Below are positions 35,653-47,870 of a stretch of DNA of 64,000 nt, in pieces. Position numbers and translations under genes: made by a program. Source of the DNA: Tolypeutes matacus (Eukaryota; Chordata; Mammalia; Cingulata; Chlamyphoridae); assembly GCA_026826555.1 (NCBI GenBank), contig JAKSZT010000142.1:127274-191273 (forward strand), read 5' to 3'. Below the pieces are notes generated by a model. That model was not told where the DNA came from. It was given only the letters and a program-made list of their open reading frames with translations, and searched no databases. Position 1 is the first letter of the stretch, and every line of letters starts with the position of its first letter.

Positions 35653-36735
35653 TATATGAGATCAGTCTTGAGCAGGCCCTGAGGAACACAAAAGTTACAT
35701 TTAGGAATGGATTCAAATGCTTTCTCCTTTATAGTCTGCAGCTATTGCTCATGGAGAGTTCCCTACAATCAACTGATTAAAAAAGAAAAAACTTAGACCT
35801 GGTCTACAAATATTTCCACACAATATAAAGGACCACCTGAAAATGGACAGCTGCAGCTTTATAGCCCCTTTATGGGACATCCCTGAAGGAAAGCAGGAAA
35901 GGAAAATCCTACCATTGGGCAGAACTTTAAGCAGTGCACCTAGCTGTTCATTTTGCTTTTCCAAGGAGAAATGGCCAGAGGTGCATTTGTATTCTTTGAC
36001 TATGGCCAATGGCTTGGCTGGGTGGTCAGGTACTTGGAGAGAACATTATTGGAAAATTGGTGACAAAGAGGTCTGGGGGAGATGTATGTGTATAGACCTT
36101 TTTGAGTCGGCAAAAAAACAAAAATATTTGTGTACCACGTGAATTCTCACTAGATGGTGACTTCATTAGAGGAGGATTTTAATAATCAAGTGGATAGGAT
36201 GAACTATTCTGTGAATACCATTTGGCTTCTTTCTCCTAGCCACTCCTGTCATTGCTCAAAGTGCTCATGAGCAAAGTGGCCATGGAGGTAGGGATGGAGG
36301 TTTTGCATGGGCTCAGGAACATGGCTTTCCACTCACCAAGGCTGACCTGGCCAAATCTACCTCTGAGTGCCAGGAGCAGAGTCCTACACTCACTCCCCCT
36401 TATGGCACCATTCCCTGAGGTGATCAGCCTGCCACCTTGTGGCAGGTTGATTACACTAGACCACTTCTATCATAAAAGGGGCAACATTTTTTTCTTACTG
36501 GAATGTACTCTAGATAAGGTTTGACTTCTCCGTATGCAGTGCTTCTGCCAAAACTACCATCCATGGACTTCCAGAATTCCTTATCCACTCCCATGGCATT
36601 ACATACAACATTGCTTCTGATTAAGGAAACCACTTCAGAGCAAATGAAGTACAGGAATGGGCACGTGACTATGGAATTCACTGATCTTACCGTGTTCCCC
36701 ATCATCCTGAAGCACCTGGATTGATAGAACGATGG
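35653..36735 (+). mobile_element. ERVL pol relic: RNase H tail and integrase
   Basis: Continuation of the ERVL element. The interval 36440-36720 matches the integrase catalytic core region in two overlapping frames; upstream text fits the RNase H-integrase connection. It ends near 36735, where a reversed L1 begins about 100 bases later. Confidence 0.7.
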
Positions 36736-36834
36736 CTGGTGGGTTTTTTGGTTTTTTTTTTTGTATTAGACCTAGCTCTTGCTTATTTAATGCATTGATA
36801 AAGAACCACATATATTACTATAACATGTTTTTTT

Positions 36835-37515
36835 CTTTTAAAACTATATATTTATTTTGAAATGTCCCTAACCTTATAGAAAAATTGCAAGTACAATCTG
36901 AAGAGATTTAGGTTTTCCTGGAATTGTTTATTAGTATGTTGCTGACTTGATGTCCATCATCACCCCTAAGTACTTAATATGTATTTCCTATAAATGAGAA
37001 TATTATCTTATTTATCTACAAAATAAACATGAAAATCAGTAAACTAACATTGCTATATCACTACCTCTCACCTCCTCACCTTTAGTGTCCTTTACAGTAG
37101 AAAGTCCTTTTAGAATCTCATGTTGCATTTGTCACAATATTGTTTTCAATTTGGAAGAGTTATTGGTCTTTCTTTGACTTTCATGACCTTAACTCTTTTG
37201 AAGATTACAAACCAGTTTCTTTGAAGTATGTTTCTCAATTTGGGATTGTCTAATGTTAACATTGGCTTCAAGATGTGCATCTTTGGCAGAAATAAAATGG
37301 AAGTGATGCTGGGGTCTTCTCATTGCTTTTTTAAATTATTTTTTTTTTGTTAGAGAAGTTGTAGGCTCACAGAAATATCAAGCATAAAATACATAAAATA
37401 CAGAGTTCCCATGTACCATATACCACCCTATTATTAATGCCATGCGTTAGTGTGATGCATCTGTTATAATTCATGAAAGAATATTTTTATAATTGTATTA
37501 TTAATTATAGTGCAT
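36835..37515 (-). mobile_element. Reversed L1 3' end
   Basis: T-rich L1 3'UTR text. It continues on the far side of the solo LTR, where the phrase beginning TGCAT is repeated. Confidence 0.7.
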
Positions 37516-37966
37516 TGTAATGATTAGGCTATTGTGTCAACTTGGCCGGGTAATTGTGCCCAGTTGTTTGGTTAAGCAAGCAATGGGTTGATTTTAATAC
37601 AAGGACATTTATAGATTTTAGTCACCAGTGAGTTTACTGCATAGAAAGGTGATTACATCTACATCAACCAGGAAGATAGCCATCAGCAATGAGAGACGCT
37701 TTATCCAATCAGTTGAATACCTTGAAAGGGGAAGTGATTTCAGCATTCAGGGAGAATTTCCCAGTTCATCTTTGGACAGCCAATGTCTCCTGAAAACTCA
37801 TCAAGAACCTTCACTGGACTTTCATCGGAGCACCTGGTTTGCAGCCTGCCTGCGGAACCTGGACTTGTGTACCCCTACAGTCATGTGAGAGACTCTTATA
37901 AAATCTCAAACTATTGACAGATATCTCCTGTTGATTCTGTTCCCCTAGAGAACCCTGACTAAAACA
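37516..37966 (+). mobile_element. Solo ERVL-type LTR (MLT2-like)
   Basis: 451 bp, starting TGTAATGATTAGG and ending CTAAAACA, with a perfect TGCAT duplication (37511-37515, 37967-37971). The 86-codon frame inside has no protein-like features. Confidence 0.9.
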
Positions 37967-39660
37967 TGCATCATTTGCAATAGGGTTCACTGTGTAGTGT
38001 AGTCCCATTTTTTAAAAAAAATTTATTCTAGTAACATATATATGACCTAAAATTTCCCACTTTTAACTACATTCACACATGTAATGCAATGCTGTTAGGT
38101 ACATTCACAATGTTATGGTACCGTCACAACCTTCCATTATCAAAACTTTACAATCAACCTAAATAAAAACTATGTACAATTTAAGCATTAACTCTCCAAT
38201 TGTCTACCCCCAGTCCAGCCCTGATAACCTACATTTTAGATTCTGACTCTTGAGTTTGCTTGTTCTAATTATTTCATATCAGTGATACCATAAAATATTT
38301 GTTCTTTTGAGTCTGGCTTATATCACTCAAAATGATTCATCCATGTTGTCACATGAATCAGACTCCTTTCCTTTTAAGTGCTGAATAATATTTCACTGTA
38401 GGTTTAAAAAGTATCCATTATTGTTTGATTGACACTTTGGTTGCTTATATCTTTTGAACATCAATGTGCAAATATATGTTGAAGTCTCTGCCTTCACTTC
38501 TTTTGGGTATATTCCTAGTAGTGAGTTTCCAGGTAATATGGTAATTCTATACTTAAACTTTCTGAGGAATTGCCAAACTGCCTTCCCCAGCAGCTGTACC
38601 ATTTTATCTTCACACAAGTAATGAGTGAGTGTTCCAATTTCTCCACATCCTCTACAATAATTGTAATTTTCTGTTATTTTAAAAATAGTAGCCATTCTAA
38701 ATAGTTGTGAAGTTGTATCTTGTGGTTTTGATTTGTGTTTCCCTGAAAACTAATAATGTGGAGAATTTTTTCCATGTGCTTTTTTGCCTTTTGTATATCC
38801 TCTTTGGAGAAATGTCTATTCAAGTATTTTGCCAATTTATTTTTTTAGGAAATATTGAGTTCTCATATATGGGAAGCAGGTACTCAATGACTTGAGCTAC
38901 ATTCATTCCTTTGCCAATTTTTTAATTGCATTATTTGGCTTTTCATTGTTGAGTTGTAGGATTTCTTTATATATTCTGGATAGGATATCATCAGATATGT
39001 GATTTCAAAATATTTTGTCCCATTTAGTGTGTTGTTTTTTACTTTCATGATAATATTCTTTGATACACAAAAGCTGTAATTTTGATGAGACCCTATTTAT
39101 CTATTTTTTCCTTTGTTGCTTGTGCTTTGGGTGTAAAGTCTAACACAAGGTCCTGAAGATGTTTCCCTACATTTTCTTCTAAGAGTCTTATGGTCCTGGT
39201 TCTTTTATTTAGGTCTTTGTTCCATTTAGAGTTAAATTTTTTGTATATGCTGTGGTATAGGAATCCTCCTTCATTCTTTTGAATATGGATAATCAGATCT
39301 CCCAGCACCATTTGTTGACGAGACTATTCTTTTCCAATTGAGAGGACCTGGCAGCCTTGTCAAAAGTCAATTGAGGGAGCAGGTGTAGCTCAGTTGTTGA
39401 GTGCCTACTTCCCATATACAAGGTCTCAGTTACAATCCCTGGTAGCTCCTAAAAAAAAAAAAAAAAAAAGTCAGTTGGCCCTAGATGTGAGGATCTATTT
39501 CTGAACTCTCAATTCAATTCTGCTGCTGTATATATCCTTGTGCCTGTACCATGCTGTTTTGGTCACTGAAGCTTTGTAACAAGTTTTAAAGTTACAAAAC
39601 TATTGTTCTTTTCAAGATGTTTTTGACTATTTAGGGCCAAATAAATTTGTCTTTGTGCAC
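37967..39660 (-). mobile_element. Reversed L1, 3'UTR and ORF2 C-terminal region
   Basis: Continues the L1 from 37515; ORF2 text reaches the RT thumb region near 39650. Contains a short reversed SINE-like fragment at about 38848-38908 and a + strand SINE at 39374. Confidence 0.75.
39374..39465 (+). repeat. Short DAS-type SINE (+ strand)
   Basis: tRNA-like head with an A-box-like 'tgtagctcagttgttgag' and a degenerate B box near 39422-39438, ending in poly(A). Flanked by 'aaaagtcaattg' (39362-39373) and 'aaaagtcagttg' (39466-39477), 11 of 12 matching. The only complete SINE in the window on the + strand. Confidence 0.85.
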
Positions 39661-39664
39661 AATT

Positions 39665-40452
39665 TTCTCATCATCTCTTATGATTTGTTTAAATTCTCTC
39701 TCTCACTAGGTGCCTCTTTTTCATTAAACTTTCCATTTCTGGGACCCATTCTGTATTACAGCAGTTCAATCTTCGGTGAGGCTTTTCTGCTTCCAGTTTC
39801 TTCCCCGTTAGGATATCCCAGCCCATGGAGCCAGATGGGATCAATCAAGAAAGACCTGTTTTGCATTTAAGTGGTGCTACAAACAGAGACTGGATTGAGT
39901 ATGTGCACTTCTTGCCAACAGTTCTTCCATGGTCTCCTTTTTCCCTGGGAACCCTTTTGTGTGTGGCACTCTCTGCCACCTGTGTTCTACCCTGTGGCTC
40001 TGTGGACTTGGGTCCCTGTGCCTGGATATGAGGGTTTCTAGCTGCTTTGATTGACTCTATGGTCTGCATCCATGACAGGAGGTATCTGGGTCATGCTGGC
40101 CCTGTGCGACCGAGGAGGAGTGGTCCAGAATGACAGGTCTGGGATGTAAATCTCCTACATCTTTTTGGTGTTTTTTTTCCCCCCTTCAATTAGCTCAGCA
40201 TTTGTGGACTCCATCTCCAGTCTCTTTCATTCTACAGAGGTCCAGGCAAATGGCATTTGCCCTTTTGTTAGTTGATTCTCATGGAAGACTTTTCCAAGGA
40301 ATGCCTTATGTTGCCATGTTGATGTCACTCCTGGCTTGGCATTTTGAGGACACATTTATGGCACCAAATGTGTGGCAATACAATATAGGGCTGCAGCAAT
40401 GTTCTCCAAGAGGCTGTATGTGCTCTAAATCAGAAACTATACTATGGTGCTG
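39665..40452 (+). mobile_element. Probable ERVL 3' pol fragment
   Basis: Sequence between two pieces of the reversed L1. Its right end runs on, past the solo LTR, into recognisable ERVL dUTPase-region text at 40904. The left part (39665-40100) is assigned only by continuity. Open frames at 39825-40031 and 40130-40603 show no host protein features. Confidence 0.45.
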
Positions 40453-40903
40453 TGTATTAGTCAGGGTGCTCTTGGGAAACAATCAACAGGAGATATCTGT
40501 CAATAATATAAGATTTTATAAGAGTCTCTCACTTGACCATGGGGATGCACAAGTCCAGGTTCCGCAGGCAGGCTGCAAGCCAGGGGCTCTGATGAAAGTC
40601 TGATGAAAGGTCCTTGATGAGTGTCTGGGAAAAGTTGGCTGTCCAAAGATGAGTGGGAAATTCTCTTTGAATGTTGAAATCACTTCCCCTTTTAAGGCAT
40701 TCAACTGATTGGATAAAAGCATCACCCATTGCTGATGCAATCTCCCTGATTAATTTGCAGATGTAATCAGCCATCCATGCAGTAAACTCACTGGTGACCG
40801 AAGTCCATAAATGTTCTTGTATTACAATTAGCCCAGGGCTTGCTGGACCTAACACCTGGACACAATTACCTGGCTGAGTTGACACATTAGCCTAAACATC
40901 ACA
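40453..40903 (-). mobile_element. Solo ERVL-type LTR (MLT2-like)
   Basis: 451 bp, starting TGTATTAGTCAGGG and ending AACATCACA on the + strand. Flanked by TGCTG (40448-40452) and TGTTG (40904-40908), a 5-bp duplication with one mismatch. Confidence 0.85.
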
Positions 40904-41065
40904 TGTTGTTTCTCCCATAGCCAGTATTCACCAGTCCAGGAATTAAGGAGTTGAAATGGGAGTGGCACCATTCACGATTACTCCTAATGAAGCACTAGAA
41001 AATTCTTTGTATCCTGTCCCCATGTTGTTATGCTCTGCTAGTCTACAGTTTTTAATTCCAGACAG
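40904..41065 (+). mobile_element. ERVL dUTPase-region fragment
   Basis: About 55 codons of the start of the dUTPase-like domain that ERVL elements carry after pol (frame beginning at 40956), then the homology ends and L1 text resumes at about 41070. Confidence 0.6.
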
Positions 41066-42960
41066 ATTCCTCAGATTCCAAACAGATTGCTCATCAGTAG
41101 TATATAGAAACACTACTAGTTCTTGCATATTAATCTTGTATCCGAACACTCTGCTGTACTCGTCTATTAGTTGTAGTAGCTTTCCTGTAGATTTTTCAGA
41201 TTTTCAGGATTTTTGGGATCATTTTTTAAATCCATTGTATTAATCCATGTCTTTTGATTTGGATTTCAAGCCATTAATATTCAATGTTATTACTGTAAAG
41301 GCATTACTTACTTCATACATTTTGTCCTTTGATTTTCTATTGTTATATTTTACTATTGTCTGTCTTTTTACCCTTTATTTTACACTTCTTATTTATCTTC
41401 ATTTCTACACTCTCTTCCTAGTCTCTCGCCCTAGTTTTTTCCTGTCAGGTGCCAGCACTCCCTTTAGTATCTCTTGTATTTCTGGCCTTTTGGTAACATA
41501 CTTTCTCAGTTTTTGTTTGTCTGTGAAGACTTTAAACTCACCCTTATTTGTGAAGAATTCTTGGTTGGCAGTTTTTTCTCTTTCAACACCTTAAATATAT
41601 CATGTTATTGTCTTCTCACCTCCCTGGTTTCTGATGAGAAGTTGGCACTTAATCTTATTGAGGTTCCCTTGTATATTATGCTTGGCTTTTCACTTGTTGC
41701 TTTCAGAATCCTCTCTTTATCTCTGATATTTGTCATTCTGAATAGCGTCTGGGAGTAGGTCTATTCGGATTTATCCTGTTTGGAGTGCATTGTACTTCTT
41801 GGATATTGTTATTTATGTCTTTCATAAGAGTTGGGAGGTTTTTTTTGTCATTATTCACTCAAATATACTCTTTAAACAGTTTTACTGAGATATATTCATA
41901 TACCATACAGTCTATCCAAAGTGTACAATCAATGGCTTTTAGTATAACCACAGTGCTGTGCATTTATCACCAGAAAAATGTTAGAACAATTTCATTACTC
42001 CAAAAAGAAAAACTCCACATCCCTTAGCAGTCACCTCACAATGTCTCTATCTTTCCACAGCCCTCAATAACCACTAATATAATTCCATCTTTATAATTTG
42101 ATTTATATTTACATTTTCTATAAATCAGGTCATACAGTATTAGTATTTTGTGTCTGATTTCTTTCATTTACCATAATTTTTATGCCTAATATAAACATCT
42201 TTTAAAATTAGCATATATAACATTTGCTCAGTTTCAAAGCAAAATAGTCTTATATATGCAATATTACTTATATTCATATTTCATGTGAAGTTTTACTATT
42301 TATTCAGTTCCATGTTACATTTTTTAGCTTTCTTTTTAGTAATGTACATGGCCTTAGTCTTTCTCTTTCAACCACTGTCATACCGATACAACAGCACTGC
42401 TAGTTACAAACATTACGTTGTGCTTTAACCTTTTCTATTGAATTCCAAAGATTTAAAAAAAAAACAAATTTTTACAAATTCTGCTTAAGTTAACCCTCAG
42501 CTTTCCATTCATTAACCTCATTCTATTTTCTGGTTATAGACTCCATATTCTAGTTATTAACTCCATAAGTTTGCACAATATATTTATTTAAATATTCTTT
42601 CTGCTCTTTTACCATCTTCTTCCCCTTCTGGGACATTGATAATGCATATGTTTGTGCATTCCATGTTGTCATTCAGTTACTTGACACCCTGTGCCATTTT
42701 TTCCATTCTTTTCTCTTTCTGCTATTCTGTCTTTTCAAGTTCAGATGTTCTGTCCTAAATATCACTAATTCTTTCTGGGTTCTTCATCTCTCTGTCCTTC
42801 TGTCCATAACATCCTTGGTGTGGCACAACACTGTTCTGGTCTGTTGACCCTTAAAGTAGGTCCCTAGGACAACTTTTTGCCATTTCTCCATTGTTTAAGT
42901 GAGGGAGTTGAACCTTGCCTGCCTATTTTGAAGCTATCTTCCTGGAATTCCCCATGTAAC
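41066..42960 (-). mobile_element. Reversed L1 fragments
   Basis: 41066-41870 resumes the L1 of 37967-39660 (ORF2 upstream part, then pre-ORF2 region). At about 41870 a second reversed L1 3' end starts (T-rich 3'UTR to about 42250) and continues with pre-ORF2 text near 42590-42950. Confidence 0.65.
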
Positions 42961-43290
42961 TTTTGAACACATATTTTAACTGGACGTACTCAATTTATAG
43001 CCAAAAACCATCAATATTGATCTCTAGTTAACACTTTTGGTATTATAAGTCATATAGAATAGCAATTTTGAAACTACTTGTTCTGAATTTAGTATTACTT
43101 AAATAAGTAAATGTATTGAGGATAAAGGGAGCCAATGTTTTACTGTTTCAGAAGGGAAGATAAATATGGAAAGGGGTAATAATAAAATGAACGTTGAAGT
43201 GTTAAAGTAAAATCTGAGGTATCAGTATGAAGTTACATTTTTTTAAATACATGGATGTATATTTAGGTTGGTGATAGATAGGTATATGAC
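42961..43290. other. Unassigned AT-rich interval
   Basis: No gene or named repeat recognised; a loose TAGATA-type low-complexity stretch lies at about 43275-43345. Confidence 0.4.
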
Positions 43291-43299
43291 AGATAGAGA

Positions 43300-46190
43300 A
43301 CTCTAGAGGTAGAAATAGATGTAGATATGTGATATATGTTTATTGCAAATATGCCAACTGAGAGAGTCTAAAAGCAAAGACAATTTGAACCCACATCTTG
43401 CTTTCTATATATTCACTACATAAAGGAAACAGGGCTCCCAGGAAAATGACTGCTTGCAGGGATGATGGAGTATATGCATATATTACTCTGGAATATGTTG
43501 CTGTGCCAGAAAAAAATAGGGAACTCAAAGAATGATGGGTACACTTCAGAAGGATAACAAGCCAGCCTCATGATGTTCCCACTGGCAAAATTTGGGATAG
43601 TTTTATCATCAAAATAAATAATGAAAGTAACAATATAACCCATTGGGAAAAAAACAGGAATTCAAGTATTCCATATTTATATAAATGAATAAAAAAATAG
43701 AAGAAAAATCTCACCCTGCTAATAAAGGTCGATGAATAAATATACAAAGACTGATGTAATGGAAAAAAATCACTATTTGGCAAACATATAGAAATAATTC
43801 AGGCAAGAATCATGAATGGATTCTAAACTTAGCAGTTGAAAATTTATGAGGAGAGGTGACATTACTTATAATGACAAAATAGGATGCTCCAAATATTTGT
43901 ACTTCAAATGAGACAACTATTCAGCTGACTAAAACTATCAAAATCAATGTTTTCATAACTCTAGATTCTAATCAGAAATGGACAAGTACCTGAGCAGTGC
44001 TTAATGAAGAAAAAGGCAGCTAAATTTCAGTTTTCAAGAAATTCTCTGTTAGGTAACAGCCTGACTGCTAAGATAACAGAACAAAAACTTCAATGACCAC
44101 AAATGACAAAGAACATAGTCTTTGGTAAAAATAGCTTGGAATTATCTCTAAACAAATGGATGGCTGCATCCCACAACAAGCAAAAACAATAAATCTCAAG
44201 CACGGAATAGAGTATGATCCCCATAGCTACCACATTATAATATCCAAGATGTCCGATTTCCTTAAAAATTATTAGAAACACAAAGAAACAGAAAAGTATG
44301 GCTTATTCATAGAAAAGAAAAGTAATATAAAGTTCTCTGAGGAAGCCCAAGCATTTGTACACATTGGAGCTACTAGACAAAGGCTTTAAACCAGCTGCTT
44401 CAGATGTGCTGATGGAGCTAAAGGAAACCATGGACAAAGATGTCAAAAAAACATGTGAATAATATTTCAACACATAGGGACTATCAATAGAAATTATTGA
44501 TAAGGATGAATAAAGATTCTGGGCAGAAAATTATGATAGCTGAAATGAAAAATTTACTAGATGTGTGTACAAAAGCAGATTTGGACTGGGATCCTCAATG
44601 ACATTAACATGACTTCTCATGATAAATCATGGAGGCCAGAAGGCAGTTGGATGACATTTAATGTGCAGAAAGAAAAGCTCTATCAACCAATAATTCTTTA
44701 TATGGCAAAACTATATTTCAAGAATGAAGGAGAAATTAAGACATTCTCAGAGAAGCAAAAAATAAGAAGGTTCTTTGCTATTAGACCAGTCCTACAAGAA
44801 ATGCTAAAGGGAGGCCTTCGAGGTAAGATGAAAGGGTACAAGATAAACTCCAGACATATGAAGAAATAAAGAACACTGTTAAAGTAATTACATAGATAAA
44901 TATAAAAGTCAATATTATTGTATTTTTGTTTTTTTTCTCCTCTATTTTCCATATGATGTTAAAGGCAAATGCATATAACAATAGTTATAAATCTATTAAT
45001 ATGCAGACAATGAATAAAGATGTAATTTGTGAACATAAGAACATAAAAGGTAGCACTGTATGTGAGTAGAGTTTTGTATTCTGTTGAAGCTAAATTGGCA
45101 TCAGTTCAAACTACATTGCTATAAATTTAGGATTTTAATTGTAATCCCAGGTTAACTTAAAAAAATCTAAAATATATAAAAAGGATATAAGGATGGAACT
45201 AAAATGTTGCACTAGGAAAAATATGCCTGCAACACAAAAGAAATCAGTAATGGAGTAATTGAGGATCAAAAAAAGACAAAGTATGTGGAAAACAAAGAGC
45301 AAAATGGCACAAGAGAATCCTTCTTTATAATAAATCATTTAAAATGTATTGGGCTCTCCAATTAAAAGCAGAGACTGGCAGAATGGATAAAATCCACGAT
45401 AAAGTATATGTTGCCTACAAAAGTTTCATGCTAGATCTCAAGAAAAAATAGGTTGAAATGGAAATGATGGACAAATATATCCCAAGCAAGAAGTAACTAA
45501 AAAAGCTGGAGTGGCTATTCTTACATCAGACAAAACAGACTTCCAAGCAATACCCATTACAAGAGACTAAGAAGGACATTACCTATTGATAAAGGGCAAT
45601 CTATCAAGAAGACCTAAAAAATTATAAATATATTCACACCCAACAACAGAGTCTCAGAATATATGGAGCATATATGAGCAGAACTGAATCAGAAACAGGC
45701 AGTTCTACAATAATAGTTGTAGTTTACAATGCACCACTCTTTTTTTTTTTTTTTTTTTTCTTTTTTACTGGGGGGTCCCAGGTATTGAACCCAGGTCCCT
45801 CCATATGGGAGACAGACGCCCAACCATTTGAGCCACATCTATCCCCCCACCACTCTTAATAATGCATCAAACATTTAGACAGAATATCAGCAAGTAAATA
45901 GAAGACTTGAAAACCTTATAAACCACGTAGTCCTAAAGAGATATATATAGAACATTCCATCCAACAACAGCAGAATACAATTTCTTCTCATGGGCACATA
46001 TGATATTTTCCAGTATAGACCATATGTGAAGCCACAAATATGCCATACTAAATTAAGAAAGAATGAAATGAGGCAAAGTATCTTTTCCTACCACAATAGA
46101 ATGAAATTAGAAATCAAAAACAGAAAGAAAAATAGAGAATTAACAAATATATGGAAATTAAATAGTACTCTCTTAATTCTACATTTCACC
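43300..46190 (+). mobile_element. L1M/HAL1-like element (+)
   Basis: A-rich + strand LINE: pre-ORF2 text from about 43430, a segment near 44740-44830 homologous to 26090-26160, then decayed endonuclease-region text near 45500-46180. Interrupted by a SINE at 45742. It ends abruptly at about 46190 against a reversed L1. Confidence 0.65.
45742..45847 (-). repeat. Short DAS-type SINE
   Basis: Poly-T head, then a reversed tRNA-like unit with a B-box complement near 45785-45800. Perfect 10-bp duplication 'caccactctt' (45732-45741 and 45848-45857). Confidence 0.9.
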
Positions 46191-46194
46191 TTTT

Positions 46195-47600
46195 GAGGAA
46201 CTGTCATATTGCTTTCCACAGTGGCTGTGCTATTTTCCATCCCACCACCAATGCACTAGAGTTCCAATTTCTTTCATCCTCTGCAAACTCCAAAAAAGTT
46301 TCTGCTTTATAAAATAATTGCATCCTTGTTGGTGTGAAGTGGTATTTCATCGTGGTTTTGATTTGCATTTTCCCAATAAATAATGATGTTGAGCATATTT
46401 TCATGTGTTTATTGGCCACTTGTTTATCTCCTTCCAGGAAATGTCTATCCAAGTCTTTTGCCCCTTTTACAATAGAGTTGGTTGTCTTTCTTGATAATTT
46501 CTTTCAATGTACAACTATTTTTAATTTTGCTGAAATTAAATTTATCTATTTTTTCTTTTCTTCCTTGTGCTTTGGTGTTATATCTAAGAATATGAGGACA
46601 GGAAGATTTATCCCTATATTATCTTCTAAGAATTTTATAGTTTTAGCTCTCATTTTTAAGTCTTGATCCATTCTGAGTTGATATTTTTATTTTATGAGGT
46701 AAGAGTTATCTTCATTCTTCTGCATGTGGATAGGCATTTTCTTCCCCCCACAAAATTGTTGAAGAGATGATTCTTTCCCCACTGCTAGTACTTAACACCC
46801 TTGAGAAAATCATTCGGCCAAAGATAGTGTGTCTATTTTCAGATTTTGAATTCTGTTGCATTAATCTGTCTGTCTTTATGCCAGTACAATACAGTTTTGA
46901 TTACTGTAGCTTTGTAGTACAATTTGAAATCAGGAAGTATGAGTTCTCCTACCCTGTTCTTTTCAAGATACTTTTGGCTATTTGGGGTTGCTTGCAGTTG
47001 CATATGAATTTGAGAATCTGTTTTTCCATTTCTACAAAAAAGACTGCTGGAATCTTGATAGGAATTGGATTGAATTTGCATTTTTTGGGTAATATTGACA
47101 TATTAACTTTTCCAATCTATGTATATGGGATTTCTTGCCATTTATGTAGGTCTTTCACTTCTTTCAGTAGTTTTATAGTTTTCAATATACATGTCTTTTG
47201 AATCCTTGATTAAATTTTATCCTAGATATTTTAATTTTTTTAGATGCTAGTGTAAATGTAATATTCTTTTGAAATGTCTTCTTTGTATTGTTCATTGCTA
47301 GTGTATAGGAACACAATTGATTTCTTCACTTTGATCTTGTATGCTGCTGCATTGCTGAACTCATTTATTATCTTTAATATTTATCCTGTGGATCCCTTTG
47401 GATTTCCTATATAAGATCATGTTATATGCAATAGAGATAGCTTTATTTCTTTCTTTCCAATTTGGATACCTCTTATTTGTTTTGCATGCCTAGCTGCTCT
47501 GGCAAGGACTTCTAGCACAGTACTGAATAGCAGTGGTGAAAGTAGGCATCATCGTCTCTCTCCTGATTTAGGGGGAAATACGGAAGTAAGAGGCAGCATT
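46195..47600 (-). mobile_element. Reversed L1 ORF2 fragment
   Basis: ORF2 C-terminal to RT region in reverse; the - strand frame 46839-47081 is recognisable L1 ORF2 text. It starts within ORF2, without a 3'UTR or tail. Confidence 0.75.
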
Positions 47601-47870
47601 GCAAATGCAAAATGAGATAATACTGGCACTCATAGTTACACATATTGCTACTTAGACTAGATGTCTTTATTTCTTCATACAGCTTTGAGTTACTATCTAG
47701 TTAGTGTTCTTTTATTTTTATTTTTATTTTTTTATTGTAGGTAAAAATCAAATTTTTCACAATACAAACCAATATTTGTAAAATGATATATAAATATATA
47801 TGCATATATGTGCACTTGCTTACATAAATGTTATTTTTAAAATATATATATATATTTAAAGGTGCTTAGA
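47601..47870. other. Low-complexity junction
   Basis: Unassigned DNA with a (TTTTTA)n stretch near 47715-47735 and a TA-rich run near 47842-47857. Confidence 0.4.

Noticed and set aside
35158..35660. Target-site duplication for the LTR inside ERVL pol
   Set aside because: Candidate flanks match only three of five bases, so the right boundary is uncertain.
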